NCBI GenBank assembly: GCA_028564925.1
Contig: CM053034.1
Span: forward strand, 156,709,548 to 156,773,547
Reading direction: 5' to 3'
Source: Lithobates sylvaticus
Lineage: Eukaryota > Chordata > Amphibia > Anura > Ranidae
DNA length: 64,000 bases
Below the pieces are notes generated by a model. The model made no database searches and was not told where the DNA came from. It saw nothing but the letters and a program-made list of their open reading frames with translations. A program made the translations under genes and the position numbers. Positions 1-9,893 of the stretch are shown one piece after another (position 1 is the stretch's first letter; each line of letters opens with the position of its first letter).

Positions 1-611
1 AACACATCCAGGATTTTTGAATGCTTGATCACTGAGCTCTATGGTTTAATCCCCCACCACAGGACACAGTATTGATGTAGAAGCTAGTGGAAGGTACCAC
101 AGAGCACATCAGGGTACCAAACATTCAACAATCAGAAATGTGGTGGATGCTAAAAATTGTTTAGTGTACCTCTTAATGACAGTGGGGTTCAGCAGCACAG
201 CTAATAGGATGGGTGAGTAGTTATGCTTTTATTTACAGGCTGGGCTTATTTTAAATTTTTTTTTTTAATTAGCAACATATTTAGTTTATATAACAGATTT
301 CTTCGGGTAAAATGATTTGTGGGCTTGATATGGCACAATGCCTATCCCGAGTTTCTAAATGTAAATGGTATGGATGCAACCATGGCGCAGTATCAGAAAG
401 GCAATTATTTTGTGTAAAAAAAAAAAAAAAAAAAAAGACCTGGATGTGGCCATTACTTCTTAACCTGGAATTCCTCAACTTATCTGAATTAGAAAAAATA
501 ATAACCTAAACTTTTTAGGGTTGCCAGGTCCTTTAATACAAACTTACTGTTTTTCGAATGTAAAGAAAGTGTTGACTGGATTTATTTAGCGATTTCACAT
601 TTTAAAAGAAA
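1..611. other. No gene recognised
   Basis: Unique-looking AT-rich sequence with a homopolymer A run at about 416-436. The paired short frames on both strands at 281-509 are not coding by any family resemblance. Confidence 0.6.
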
Positions 612-1439
612 AGAGAACCAAAATAATTCCATGGGACTTTTAAGGTGCCAACCATCAACAATACATAAATGTATAAAAATGAACAATTTAAAGATTTCAT
701 AAGATCAGGTCAACATCTTAAAATCATACAAACATATTTCATGATTTCTGTAATTCAAATGATGCTTTAAAAAAGGTTCCAAAGGTTGCTAGGTCTATGT
801 GCCATTTATTAAAGAATCATATGATTCACAGAAATTATGAAATATGTTTGTATGATTTTAAAGAAGAACTGCAGCCTGCTCACATAACTTGTAATAAAAA
901 CATCTTTGCCATGCTGAAGCTTCCCTCCAACCAGTTTGCATATTATTTTTTATACACTGTGATTCTGTACTTGCCAAATATGCTGCAGAAATCTCCCTCC
1001 ACTGAGCCTAGCTGCATCCATTGTAACTGTGGGCAGCTGAAGCTGCTGCCTGTTCACTTCCTAGATTTACACAGACACACAGAGGCACACCCCCAGCTCT
1101 CATTGGCCCTCTTATGACTCATCCCCCCTCCCTTCCTGGCAAACTCTAACAAGAGTGAGTGAGAGAGAGAGCTGTGCATGATGTCATAAGCCTAGGCTTT
1201 TTACCAGACAAGAAACAGGAAGTGGGCTGTATAAGGTATTTACTGGAAGAAAAAAAAAATTTTCTATCCAAAGTTAAAACAACAGGGCAGAGGATTTAAT
1301 AGATGGAAAGTTTAAAAAAATACTTTAAGATGTTGAGCTGATTTTATGAAAGTATTAAATACAATTGTTTAGTTTTATACATTTATGTATTGTTGATGGT
1401 TGGCATCTTAAAAGTCCCATGAAACAATTTTGGTTCTCT
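612..1439. repeat. Double foldback element with ~110-bp inverted arms
   Basis: Left arm 612-720 (agagaaccaaaat ... caacatctta) is complementary to right arm 1326-1439. Immediately inside the left arm a second hairpin pairs 719-769 with 811-862 (aaaatcatacaaacatattt on one side and its complement on the other), with a loop of about 40 nt. The remaining interior, about 866-1325, is unique and encodes nothing recognisable. The flanks show no clear target duplication, and a MITE at 1442 abuts the right arm. Transposon class unknown. Confidence 0.75.
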
Positions 1440-1441
1440 CT

Positions 1442-1806
1442 GACCCCTTTCACACTGAGGCATTTTTCAGGCGATTTTGGGCTAAAAATAGCGTCTGAAA
1501 TGTGCCTAAAAAACAGCTCCCCTGCAGTCTCAGTGTGAAAACCGGAGGGCTTTTACACTGAGGCGATGTGCTGGCAGGACGTTAAAAAAATTCCTACAAG
1601 CAGCATCTTTGGAGCAGTATACCCCGCTCCTAAACCGCTCCTGCCCATTGAAATGAATGGGCACTGCTGCCGAACCGCCGGCAAAGCGCCGCTACAGCGG
1701 CGATTTGCGAGTCGTTTTAACCCTTTTAACCCCCGCTAGAAGCCGAAAACCCCTGCACAGTAAAGCGACGTTTTAAAAATAGACGCCCCAGTGTGAAAAG
1801 GACCTT
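1442..1806. mobile_element. MITE of the cccctttcacactg family
   Basis: Starts gacccctttcacactgaggc, ends cccagtgtgaaaaggacc. Shares core sequences with the 18837 element (gcagcatctttggagc, cccattgaaatgaatggg, gcggcgatttg). It directly follows the right arm of the foldback at 612-1439. Duplication not clear. Confidence 0.8.
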
Positions 1807-2550
1807 TGGGTTAATAAATAGGGATGTGGTGCCCCTGGTTACTTCTCTTTCCCACAATATTCTATAAGTTACGTTTTATAAAGAAGTTCTGCTTTCCTTT
1901 TGGATTGCTGTTCTTCTTTAAGTGCCTTCTATGGGGAACAGTACTTAGCTACTCTGCAGTAGGACTGAAAACTGATGCTTGATCAGTTGGAGAACTGTGT
2001 ACCTTTTGGCTTCTCTATGTACAGCAGCTAACTATAACAGGAAAACTATTGCTGCCTGGGAACAATGATGATCTGCACATGATCATGGCTTTTTACAATT
2101 ATGCATAGTCACTTGCCGCTTGATCTTCCTTGAAATCTATCCCATTTAGTTTAATTGTTTTATATGGGCAAACACCTTACAGAATCACATTCTAGCTTGA
2201 CTAAAACTGCCAAGCTTAGCCTGAAACAGTAATGTTGTAATTATTTCTGCTGCTACATCTCAAACTTTGGTCCACAACAACTATTCTGACTATACCCAAT
2301 GTGTTTCCAGTAATCAAAAAGTCTACTTCTTTATGGCAGACCTATCAGTAACTTTACAAGTCTGCAGCAATAAATTCCTGACATCACGTACATCATAGAT
2401 AAATAACAGATTTTTAAGGTGACATCCCCTTTTTTTTGGAAGGGTCTTTTAGGGAAAGTAAAGCAGACAAAGAACCTGCAAACTTCATGCAGGTAGAAAC
2501 CTGGCTGTGATTACATCCAAGACCCCAGCACAACGAGAAAATATTTCTAA
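1807..2550. other. No feature recognised
   Basis: Unique-looking sequence between two MITEs; no open frame with recognisable content. Confidence 0.6.
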
Positions 2551-2976
2551 TGCGGCGTACACACGGTCGGAATTTCCGATGGAAACAGTCCGATGGGAGC
2601 TTTTCATCGGATTTTCCGACCGTGTGTATGCCCAACGGTCTTTTTCTGTTGGAATTTCCAATGGACTTTGGATTGAGAACCTGTTCTCAATTTTTCCGAC
2701 GGAAAACCTTTCTATCGTATTTTCCGATCGTGTGTAGGCAATTCCGACACGCAAAATTTCGACACATGCTCGGAAACAATTCGACGCATGCTCGGAAGCA
2801 TTAAACTTCCCTTTTATAGTGCTGTCGAACGTGTTTTATGCCGCTGTGTTACAGACCGTCGGAATTTGGTGTGACCGTATGTAGGCAAGACAGTTTGAGC
2901 AAAATTCTATCAGAATTCCGACGGGAAAACCATCAGAGCTTTTTCCGATGAGAATTCCGACCGTGTGTACGCGGCA
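2551..2976. mobile_element. PIF/Harbinger-like MITE (cgtacacacggtcgg family)
   Basis: Also 426 bp, and closely similar throughout to the copy at 7436. It starts tgcggcgtacacacggtcgg and ends ccgtgtgtacgcggca. Flanks are TAA on the left and TTA on the right, so the duplication is not perfect. Short reading frames within it on both strands are products of its repeated gaccgtgtgta motifs and are not genes. Confidence 0.9.
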
Positions 2977-3778
2977 TTACTGTTGAGGCACCTTCCTGCG
3001 ATTGTATTTTACAACAAGCTAATAAATATAGACAATACGTCCTCTATAAAGATGCTTGTGAATTAAGGTTCACTAAGCTCCAGGACACCCCACCAAGTGT
3101 CAGTAATTGGCATTCAGAGGTCAGAAGATAGGCCTGTCCCTGCCCTGAAAAATAACATTGCAGACCCCGGGACCCAGTCAGTGGGAGCTTTCTAGTTAAA
3201 TTCTCTTTAGCTGGGAGGTGTGAAAAGAAAAGCAGACATGTGGCTGAAAATGCTTCTCAGAGCACTGTGTTAATTAAGTGGTCCAATTTTCACTCTGAGG
3301 TTATTTTTATTCTTCCTATACCTCACTACATATATTAACACATTTATGCTGTCATTGAACTGCAGTCTGTCACACATATCTTCCAAAATTAAAACCGAAA
3401 AGAAAAAAAAAAAAAAGAATCTCAATCTGGAGTCAGCAAGGGGGAAATAAATGACGTACTTGAGACTCGATTCCCCAACTAAATGTGGGTGTTAATTCTT
3501 CCCCGAGCTTCAATATCTGCTGATGATGTTTTGACAACTTCATTAATGAGGATTCAGACACCTTGTTATATTTAGAATAACATATGGAATTGTGACCCTA
3601 CTAAAAATGTATTGCCTACACTTGTACAGTGTGAAATACCCAAAGTGATCTAAAAAGAAAAGGTTGTCGCAAACAGAAAAGCTGGGATATTATGATCTTT
3701 AAACGGATTTTCTCTAATATAAATTTGTATTGTGAACAGTCATTAGTCAGAATTAAAAAACAAAGTCACTAGAGTTCT
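2977..3778. other. No feature recognised
   Basis: AT-rich spacer between MITEs, with an A-run at about 3401-3416. Confidence 0.6.
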
Positions 3779-3782
3779 TTAA

Positions 3783-4153
3783 AGCGGTTGTATAGTGTTT
3801 TTTTTTTTACTTTTACCTACAGGTAAGCCTATAAATAAGGCTTACCTGTAGGTAAAAAAAATATCTCCTAAACCTGTATGGTTTAGGAGATATTCCCCTC
3901 GCAATGAGCCGCTGACTGCAGCGGTGCATGCGCACAGGGGATTCTCGGCTGAAAGCCCGGCAGTCGCCAGACCCTGCCGGGAGGAAATCTCCCGCGTGCA
4001 TGGATCCCTCTGTGTGGATCGGGCGATATGTCGGGGCCTCGTTCTAAGGTAAGGTAAGTATTTCATAATGAGCTAGTATGCGGTGCATACTAGCTCATTA
4101 TGCCTTTTCCCTTGCAGGTCTGAAAAAAAAACGTCATTGGGTTTACTACCACT
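3783..4153. mobile_element. Kolobok/T2-like MITE with three internal hairpins
   Basis: 371 bp. TTAA at 3779-3782; the right flank TTAC is a one-base decay. Ends are agcggttgtatagtg and ggtttactaccact. Three perfect or near-perfect palindromes: arms 3811-3830/3838-3857, 3861-3874/3880-3893 and 4064-4080/4086-4102. AGGTAAGT lies at 4052-4059. The interior matches the 48540 element in opposite orientation. TTAA plus AG termini fits Kolobok (T2 in Xenopus); piggyBac is an alternative. Confidence 0.85.
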
Positions 4154-4157
4154 TTAC

Positions 4158-5523
4158 AGTAGACTAAACTAAATGCATTTTTTTTTTTTTTACATTTTGT
4201 ATAGAGAAAGGTAGTGTTATAACCCTTGTCATTTTTTTTACATCTGTGTCTCTCGTTGTAGGAGATTTCACTTCACTTCCTGTCCCATAGCCAAAAACTA
4301 AATTGTGATGAAATCCATTGTAATCCCAAGGGGTGCCCAGAACTAGAGTGCGCTTTGAAAAATTTCCACTCTATTCCTGTTTTGCGAGACAACCCAAAAT
4401 CTGGGATTTATTTTACTTTCAGTGATAATGGTAAACCGAACAAATAGAGAGGGTGAATCTGCTTAATAGGGGCACAGACAACAATAAAAACCTGACGTGT
4501 TCTAATCCACCTCTACTCTATCCTAAAGTAAAAACAAAGTTTTGGCTTTAGTTATACTTTGAGGATTTTCTGCTGTATCAAGAACATACTTGGAGATAAT
4601 AGGGCTCTGATGACGTTATTAGACATCATTTTATCATTATGCAGATTCCTACAATGTCATTGGTTCCAGTTTTTCCCAAGTTTCTATGTCTTCTTCTATA
4701 TAATTTCATATAGGGAGGCTTATAATGATCACTACCCCCAGCTTGTATCCCTGAAAAGGTCAGCCACCATATGGGTAACACATGAAGGCCCCAAATTCAT
4801 TACTGCGGATCTCATCCATCCCTTTTCAGATTGGTTGTGGCTATACCCCTTGTTTCTCCTCCTGAATATATACGGTGAAATTAATTTGCTTCATCATAAG
4901 AAATATTAGGTGGCCCACGTATGAGGTGACATCGTCACACTAAATGAGCATCTGCATTTCCGCCACAATGTCATTATGTTGTGGGCACTGGTGGAGAATC
5001 ATCACTACTGACACATGGAGTTTTTAGTGTAAATGTATTGAAAAAAGCAGTTTTGTATTAGGTGATGTACAAAGGCTTCAGAAGGTAAGAGAACCTCCTT
5101 CAATATAGGCCCTAGCAGTCTCAGGTCAGGACCTATAAAATCAATCCTTAGGACACAGCTGCAACCGTTATCATCCTGTTTACATTACTGATTACAAATA
5201 AAAAAAAAATTTCTGTAAAATTGTAATTATTTTTTTTAGATTTAGATAGGAGGAAGGATTAGAACCCCCATTGGGCTATCTGGGGCTCTGTTAGAGAGAT
5301 CCTCCCCATACCTACTGTCGTGGTGATAATGGTTTCAATAGAGAGGAAGTGAGGAAAAACAGGCACCAATAAAAAAAGCTGATAGGGTTTCTCTGTTGTA
5401 CTGAAAAAAAAACACTTTGACTGGACATACTGTATACTTTAAATTCATTCTGTATGAGATTTATATTAAATTGGTGAAAACTCCCTAAAGCTGTAAGTAT
5501 CAATGACACCTTATCACCGATAC
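4158..5523. other. No feature recognised
   Basis: Mostly AT-rich unique sequence. A 116-codon open frame at 4559-4909 has no recognisable domain or splice context. Confidence 0.55.
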
Positions 5524-5527
5524 TTAA

Positions 5528-5943
5528 AGAGACACTAAGGGTTTTTTTTTTGGGGGGGGGGGGGGGTCCCTCTGCGTCTCTCTCTGCTCCTCCCCACATC
5601 AGATAACCCTCTGGGAGAAGTGCTCTCCCGGGGGGTTACCTTGTGGGCACGCTCCCGAGTCCAGCATTCGGCGTCCATAGAGGCCGAATGCAGGACTCAG
5701 CCCCGGCACTCGTGTCATTGGATTTAATTGACAGCAGCGGGAGCCAATGGCTGCACTGCTATCAATCTATCCAATCAACAGCCGAGAACCCCGGGCAGAG
5801 AGACAGCGCATCGCTTTGGGTCAAGTTCGAGGGGTCAGGTAAGTAAAACAGGGGGGGCTGGGGGGGCGGTCACTGACAGGTGTTTTTTCACCTTAATGCA
5901 TAGGATACATTAAGTTGAAAAAACACGAACCTTTACAACCCCT
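5528..5943. mobile_element. TTAA MITE abutting a second one
   Basis: 416 bp, TTAA at 5524-5527 and 5944-5947. Left end agagacactaagggttttt; right end aacctttacaacccct. A subterminal hairpin pairs 5880-5898 with 5908-5926 with one mismatch, preceded by AGGTAAGT at 5837-5844. A G-run at about 5551-5566 lies near the left end. Confidence 0.75.
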
Positions 5944-5947
5944 TTAA

Positions 5948-6329
5948 ACTGATACTAAAGGCTTTTTTAAATGAGGTTATACTTATGCTGCTCAGCTCCT
6001 CTGTTTCAGGTGCCTCCTGTAGCAGGCCAGGTGCTAAGGAGTCACCCAAGTGTGTGGGATTCCACTGGGTCCTGAGCCAGGCTGTGTGTGCCCATAGCCA
6101 TACACAGCTCCAGTAAGCCAGGCCACTGCTCCCTCTTTACAGGGATTTGACTGACAGCAGCAGGAGCCTATGGTCTCAGTTTCTCCTGAATTAGGAAAAG
6201 CAGGGAGTGGTGCTGAAGCCAGGGAAAATTAAGTGTTTGGGGACGTTGAGGTGGTAGGTAAGATGAGGGGCTTTTTTTTACCTTAGTGCAAAGAATTCTT
6301 AAGGTAAAATATGCTTAGGCTTTATTACT
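5948..6329. mobile_element. TTAA MITE sharing its left TTAA with the previous element
   Basis: Left end actgatactaaaggctttttt resembles the left end at 5528. Right TTAA at 6330-6333. The single TTAA at 5944-5947 serves both elements. Near the right end are AGGTAAGA at 6256-6263 and a hairpin around ttaccttagtgcaaagaattcttaaggtaa. Confidence 0.65.
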
Positions 6330-6364
6330 TTAATTAATTTACACAATGATACATGCTAAACACA

Positions 6365-7992
6365 TGAATGTGGACCAAACTAGCAGGATGAAAACAAAAC
6401 TTTCTATGAGGAGGTGAGTTGCCATCTAGATAAAGGAAGGCCGTAGACGTGGTGTATCTGGATTTTGCAAAAGCATTTGACACAGTTTCCCATAAACGTT
6501 TACTGTACAAAATATGGTCCATTGGCATGGACCATAGGGTGAGTACATGGATTGAGAACTGGCTACAAGGGCGAGTTCAGAGGGTGGTGATAACTGGAGA
6601 ATACTCGGAATGGTCTGGGGTGGGTAGTGGGGTCCCCCAGAGTTCTGTGCTTGGACCAATTCTGTTTAATTTGTTCATAAACGACCTGGAGGATGGGGTA
6701 AACAGTTCAATCTCTGTATTTGCGGACGATGCTAAGCTAAGCAGGGCAATAACTTCTCTGCAGGATGTGGAAACCTTGCAAAAAGATCTGAACAAATTAA
6801 TGGGGAATTAATGAGGTTCAATGTAGAAAAATATTAAATAATGCATTTGTGTGAAACCTCTGGGGGAATCTAGGATGGAAAGGGACCTGGGGGTCCTAGT
6901 AGATGACAGGCTCAGCAATGGCATGCAAGCTGCTGCTAACAAAGCAAACAGAATATTGGCATTAATTAAGGGGATTAATTCCAGAGATAAACCGATAATT
7001 CTCCCACTCTACAAGACTCTGGTCCGGCCGCACCTAGAGTATGCTGTCCAGTTCTGGGCACCAGTCCTCAGGAAGGATGTACTAGAAATGGAGCGAGTAC
7101 AAAGAAGGGCAACAAAGCTAATAAAGGGTCTGGAGGATATTAGTTATGAGGAAAGGTTGCGAGCACTGAACTTATTCTCTCTGGAGAAGAGACACTTGAG
7201 AGGGGATATGATTTCAATATACAAATACCATACTGGTGACCCCACAATAGGGATAAAACTTTTTTGCGGAAGGGAGTTTAACAAGACACGTGGCCACTCA
7301 TTAAAATTAGAAGAAAAGAGATTTAACCTTAAACTACGTAGAGGGTTCTTTACTGTAAGAGCGGCAAGGATGTGGAATTCCCTTCCGCAGGCAGTGGTCT
7401 TAGCGTGGGGCATCGATAGTTTCAAGAAACTATTATGCCGCGTACACACGGTCGGAATTTCCGATGGAAACAGTCTGATGGGAGCTTTTCATCTGATTTT
7501 TCGACCTTGTGTATGCCCATCTGTCTTTTTCTGTCGGAATTTCCGACGGACTTTGGATTGAGAACCTGTTCTTAATTTTTCCAACGGAAAACCTTTCTAT
7601 CGGATTTTCCGATCGTGTGTATGCAATTCCGACGCGCAAAATTCCGACGCATGCTCGGAAACAATTTGACGCATGCTCAGAAGCATTAAACTTCCCTTTT
7701 ATAGTTCAGTCGAACCTGTTGTATGCCGTGGTGTTATTGACCGTTGGAATTTGGTGTGACTGTGTGTAGGCAAGACAGTTTGAGTGAAATTCCGTCGGAA
7801 TTCCGACGGGAAAAACATCAGAGCTTTTTACGACGAGAATTCTGACCGTGTGTACGTGGCATTAGATATACGCCTGAACGGCCACAACATACAGGGATAT
7901 ACAAAGTAATACTGACATATAATCACACACATAGGTTGGACTTGATGGACTTGTGTCCTTTTTACAACCTCACCTACTATGTAACTATGTAA
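6365..7992 (+). mobile_element. CR1-clade LINE, 5'-truncated, with RT and 3' end
   Basis: A non-LTR retrotransposon fragment. Translation of 6425-6811 gives reverse transcriptase blocks: YLDFAKAFDTVSHKRLL, then GVGSGVPQSSVLGPILFNLF, then the catalytic FADDAKL. A second frame (6851-7434) gives the CR1-type C-terminal region, LYKTLVRPHLEYAVQFWAP followed by MERVQRRATKLIKGL. Codons upstream to about 6365 also fit (YEEVSCHLDKG). The endonuclease domain and everything 5' are missing, which is the usual 5' truncation of target-primed insertion. The RT is split between frames near 6811-6851, so the copy is dead. A MITE at 7436-7861 interrupts it, and the 3' tail resumes at 7865 and ends in the repeated atgtaactatgtaa near 7992. 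Two minus-strand copies in the window share the 3' half. Confidence 0.93.
7436..7861. mobile_element. PIF/Harbinger-like MITE inside CR1, TTA duplication
   Basis: A 426-bp element with inverted ends: tgccgcgtacacacggtcgg at the left and its near-complement gaccgtgtgtacgtggca at the right. TTA is duplicated at 7433-7435 and 7862-7864. Removing the element plus one TTA restores aactattagata, which matches the uninterrupted minus-strand CR1 copy near 34475-34500. The element is therefore younger than the CR1 copy. Non-autonomous: no transposase is encoded. The 3-bp TWA duplication is the PIF/Harbinger signature; the family name is otherwise inference. Confidence 0.9.
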
Positions 7993-9430
7993 AGTTCAAA
8001 ACGAAATTAATATTTCATGGAAGGAGTCGTAGATGGTTATAGCAGAATTTATTACAGCAGTTAGTGAGTCAATCAGCAGTAAATGAATCTAAACCTACTT
8101 GAGATAAGCTTTGGTATATACAGTACTAAGGCAAAATAGTGAATTAAAAGAAATAAAAACCCACTAATGTAAAGAAGGCATACTTGGTAGACTACTTGGT
8201 CCTTTTTTGCCATCTCTCCCCTATGTTTACCTGATAGTTCATTATTGGTAAACCGTTTTAATAGCTACTGTTATCAGCATTTGGAATTCATTATACATTG
8301 TGGAAATTGCTGTTGTATTCTGCTTTTAATATGAACATCATATTGTGGGAGGTGTAATCCTCATGGTATTCCGATTTGGCTGCTAGTGATACTGCTCCCA
8401 CAAAACAAATCATGTCACTTTATAGATGAAAATGTCACTGAGCATCTCCACTGATCTTTGTTGGTCAGGAGATTCGTTGGCAGCTGGCCTAGATTGCTCT
8501 TACCAAAAATTCACATCTTCTTTCAATTCTGGCTCTTCCAACAAGTGCGATAGTGCTTTCTTACAGCTTCAGAATTGTAGCTCCTATCTAAAAGAGTTAA
8601 ATTCAGTTTGCAGCTCTACTGCTAATTGCTTATTAATGTGCATGGTTGACCAAACCTGCTTGTAATCCTGGGAGATTTTCTGCATGAAGCGTCAAAGGAT
8701 TACGCTAAAGCTGTAACCCCTTTACTCAAACCCTTTGCCTGATTGAGGAATTTGATGCATGAGATCATGGAATCAGTGTGCGTTCCTATCGCCTCATTTT
8801 AATTACTCTTACTGAGGTCATGTTGACATCTGACCCGCAGAGTGCATAGGGTTACAGCCTCTGTGTTTGGTTATATCGCAAGGCAGTACAGTCCAATTTA
8901 GATAGGCATTGTGTGATTCTGTCGGCTCTATGGGTACATGACAACTGTAATATATGAAATGTATTTCTGTTAGGATTCCATTGCCACTTTCAAATATACT
9001 TTGTAATACTATTGCTACATATTTTCTAAAAATGCTTTAGTGTACCTTTTTATAACTGGCAAATGTCTTCCCATAAATATCTCACTATATGTCCAATTCC
9101 TTTCTCTGTACCCTGTAGTTTATCCACTTGTCCCCACTGATTTTCCAATAAGGATAAACCACATTGACTTTACATGTTTTGATACTTTAGGCCCAGCTAT
9201 TAAGTAAGTGCATGGCAAAGAATATAGATAGATATATAGTGTACGAACAATGTTTCTGTGCATCCTTTGAAATTAAATATTCGCTCATTACATATGCAAG
9301 ATCTGCTTCTTGTAATGTAGCCACACACAGTGTTGGGCCATATGAATCCTCCTATCTTATTGGAAAATGAGGACACAGAATATGCCAAAAAAAGGTAGAC
9401 TGCAGTTTTTAATGTAGTATAACAGTATAA
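7993..9430. other. No feature recognised
   Basis: Unique-looking. The Cys/Ser-rich 79-codon frame at 8426-8665 has no signal peptide or flanking splice signals to support it. Confidence 0.55.
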
Positions 9431-9893
9431 AGCCTCATACACACGATCGGACTTTGTAGACACTTACCCGTGGATTTTTTGTACAAAGGGCGTTGGTCCC
9501 AAGTTTGTATTGCATACACACGATCCGACTTTTTAGGCAACAAACATGAACGTAGTGACGTTTCAACGTACTGACGACACTTCAAAAGAGGACGTTCGAA
9601 TACTCCAGCGCCACCTTTGGTCAACTTCTGTAATGTTGTCTGATCTTTTGCATTGGTTCTGAGCATGCGTGTTTGTACTTTGCACAAAAGTCCGATGGTT
9701 TTGTGTACACACGGTCGGACTTTGCTCCATCGGTCTTTTGTTGGCAGAAAGTTGGTCTGTTCACACAGCCAACAAAAGTCCGATGAAAACTGAAAAAGTT
9801 GGTCCGATGTAGCGTACACACGGTCGGATGTTGGTCCAAAACAGCTAATTTGCATGTTTGTTGTCAAAAAGTCGGATCGCATGTATGGGCCTT
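9431..9893. mobile_element. MITE of the cacacgatcggac type with repeated internal TIR motifs
   Basis: Ends are agcctcatacacacgatcgg and, in complement, ggcccatacatgcgatcc. The terminal motif recurs internally near 9706 (gtgtacacacggtcggac) and 9813 (gcgtacacacggtcgg), so the right half is a chain of terminal-like units. It is related to the copy at 53652, which shares the gttcgaa and acgtagtgac blocks. No transposase. Confidence 0.8.

Noticed and set aside
150-215. Possible small exon ending at gatgg|gtgagt
   Set aside because: Weak acceptor (aaattgtttag), only about 15 codons, and no partner exon.
416-436. A-run as a retroposon tail
   Set aside because: No upstream SINE, LINE or processed-gene sequence and no flanking duplication seen.
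1060-1210. TGACTCA (AP-1-like) and GAGA-rich sequence as a promoter
   Set aside because: Isolated short motifs inside a foldback element; no transcription unit nearby.
9409-9882. 157-codon frame repeating SDRVYA
   Set aside because: It is the translation of repeated cggtcggac / gtgtgtatgc MITE ends, as are similar frames at 2485-2754, 7433-7639 and 54002-54262.
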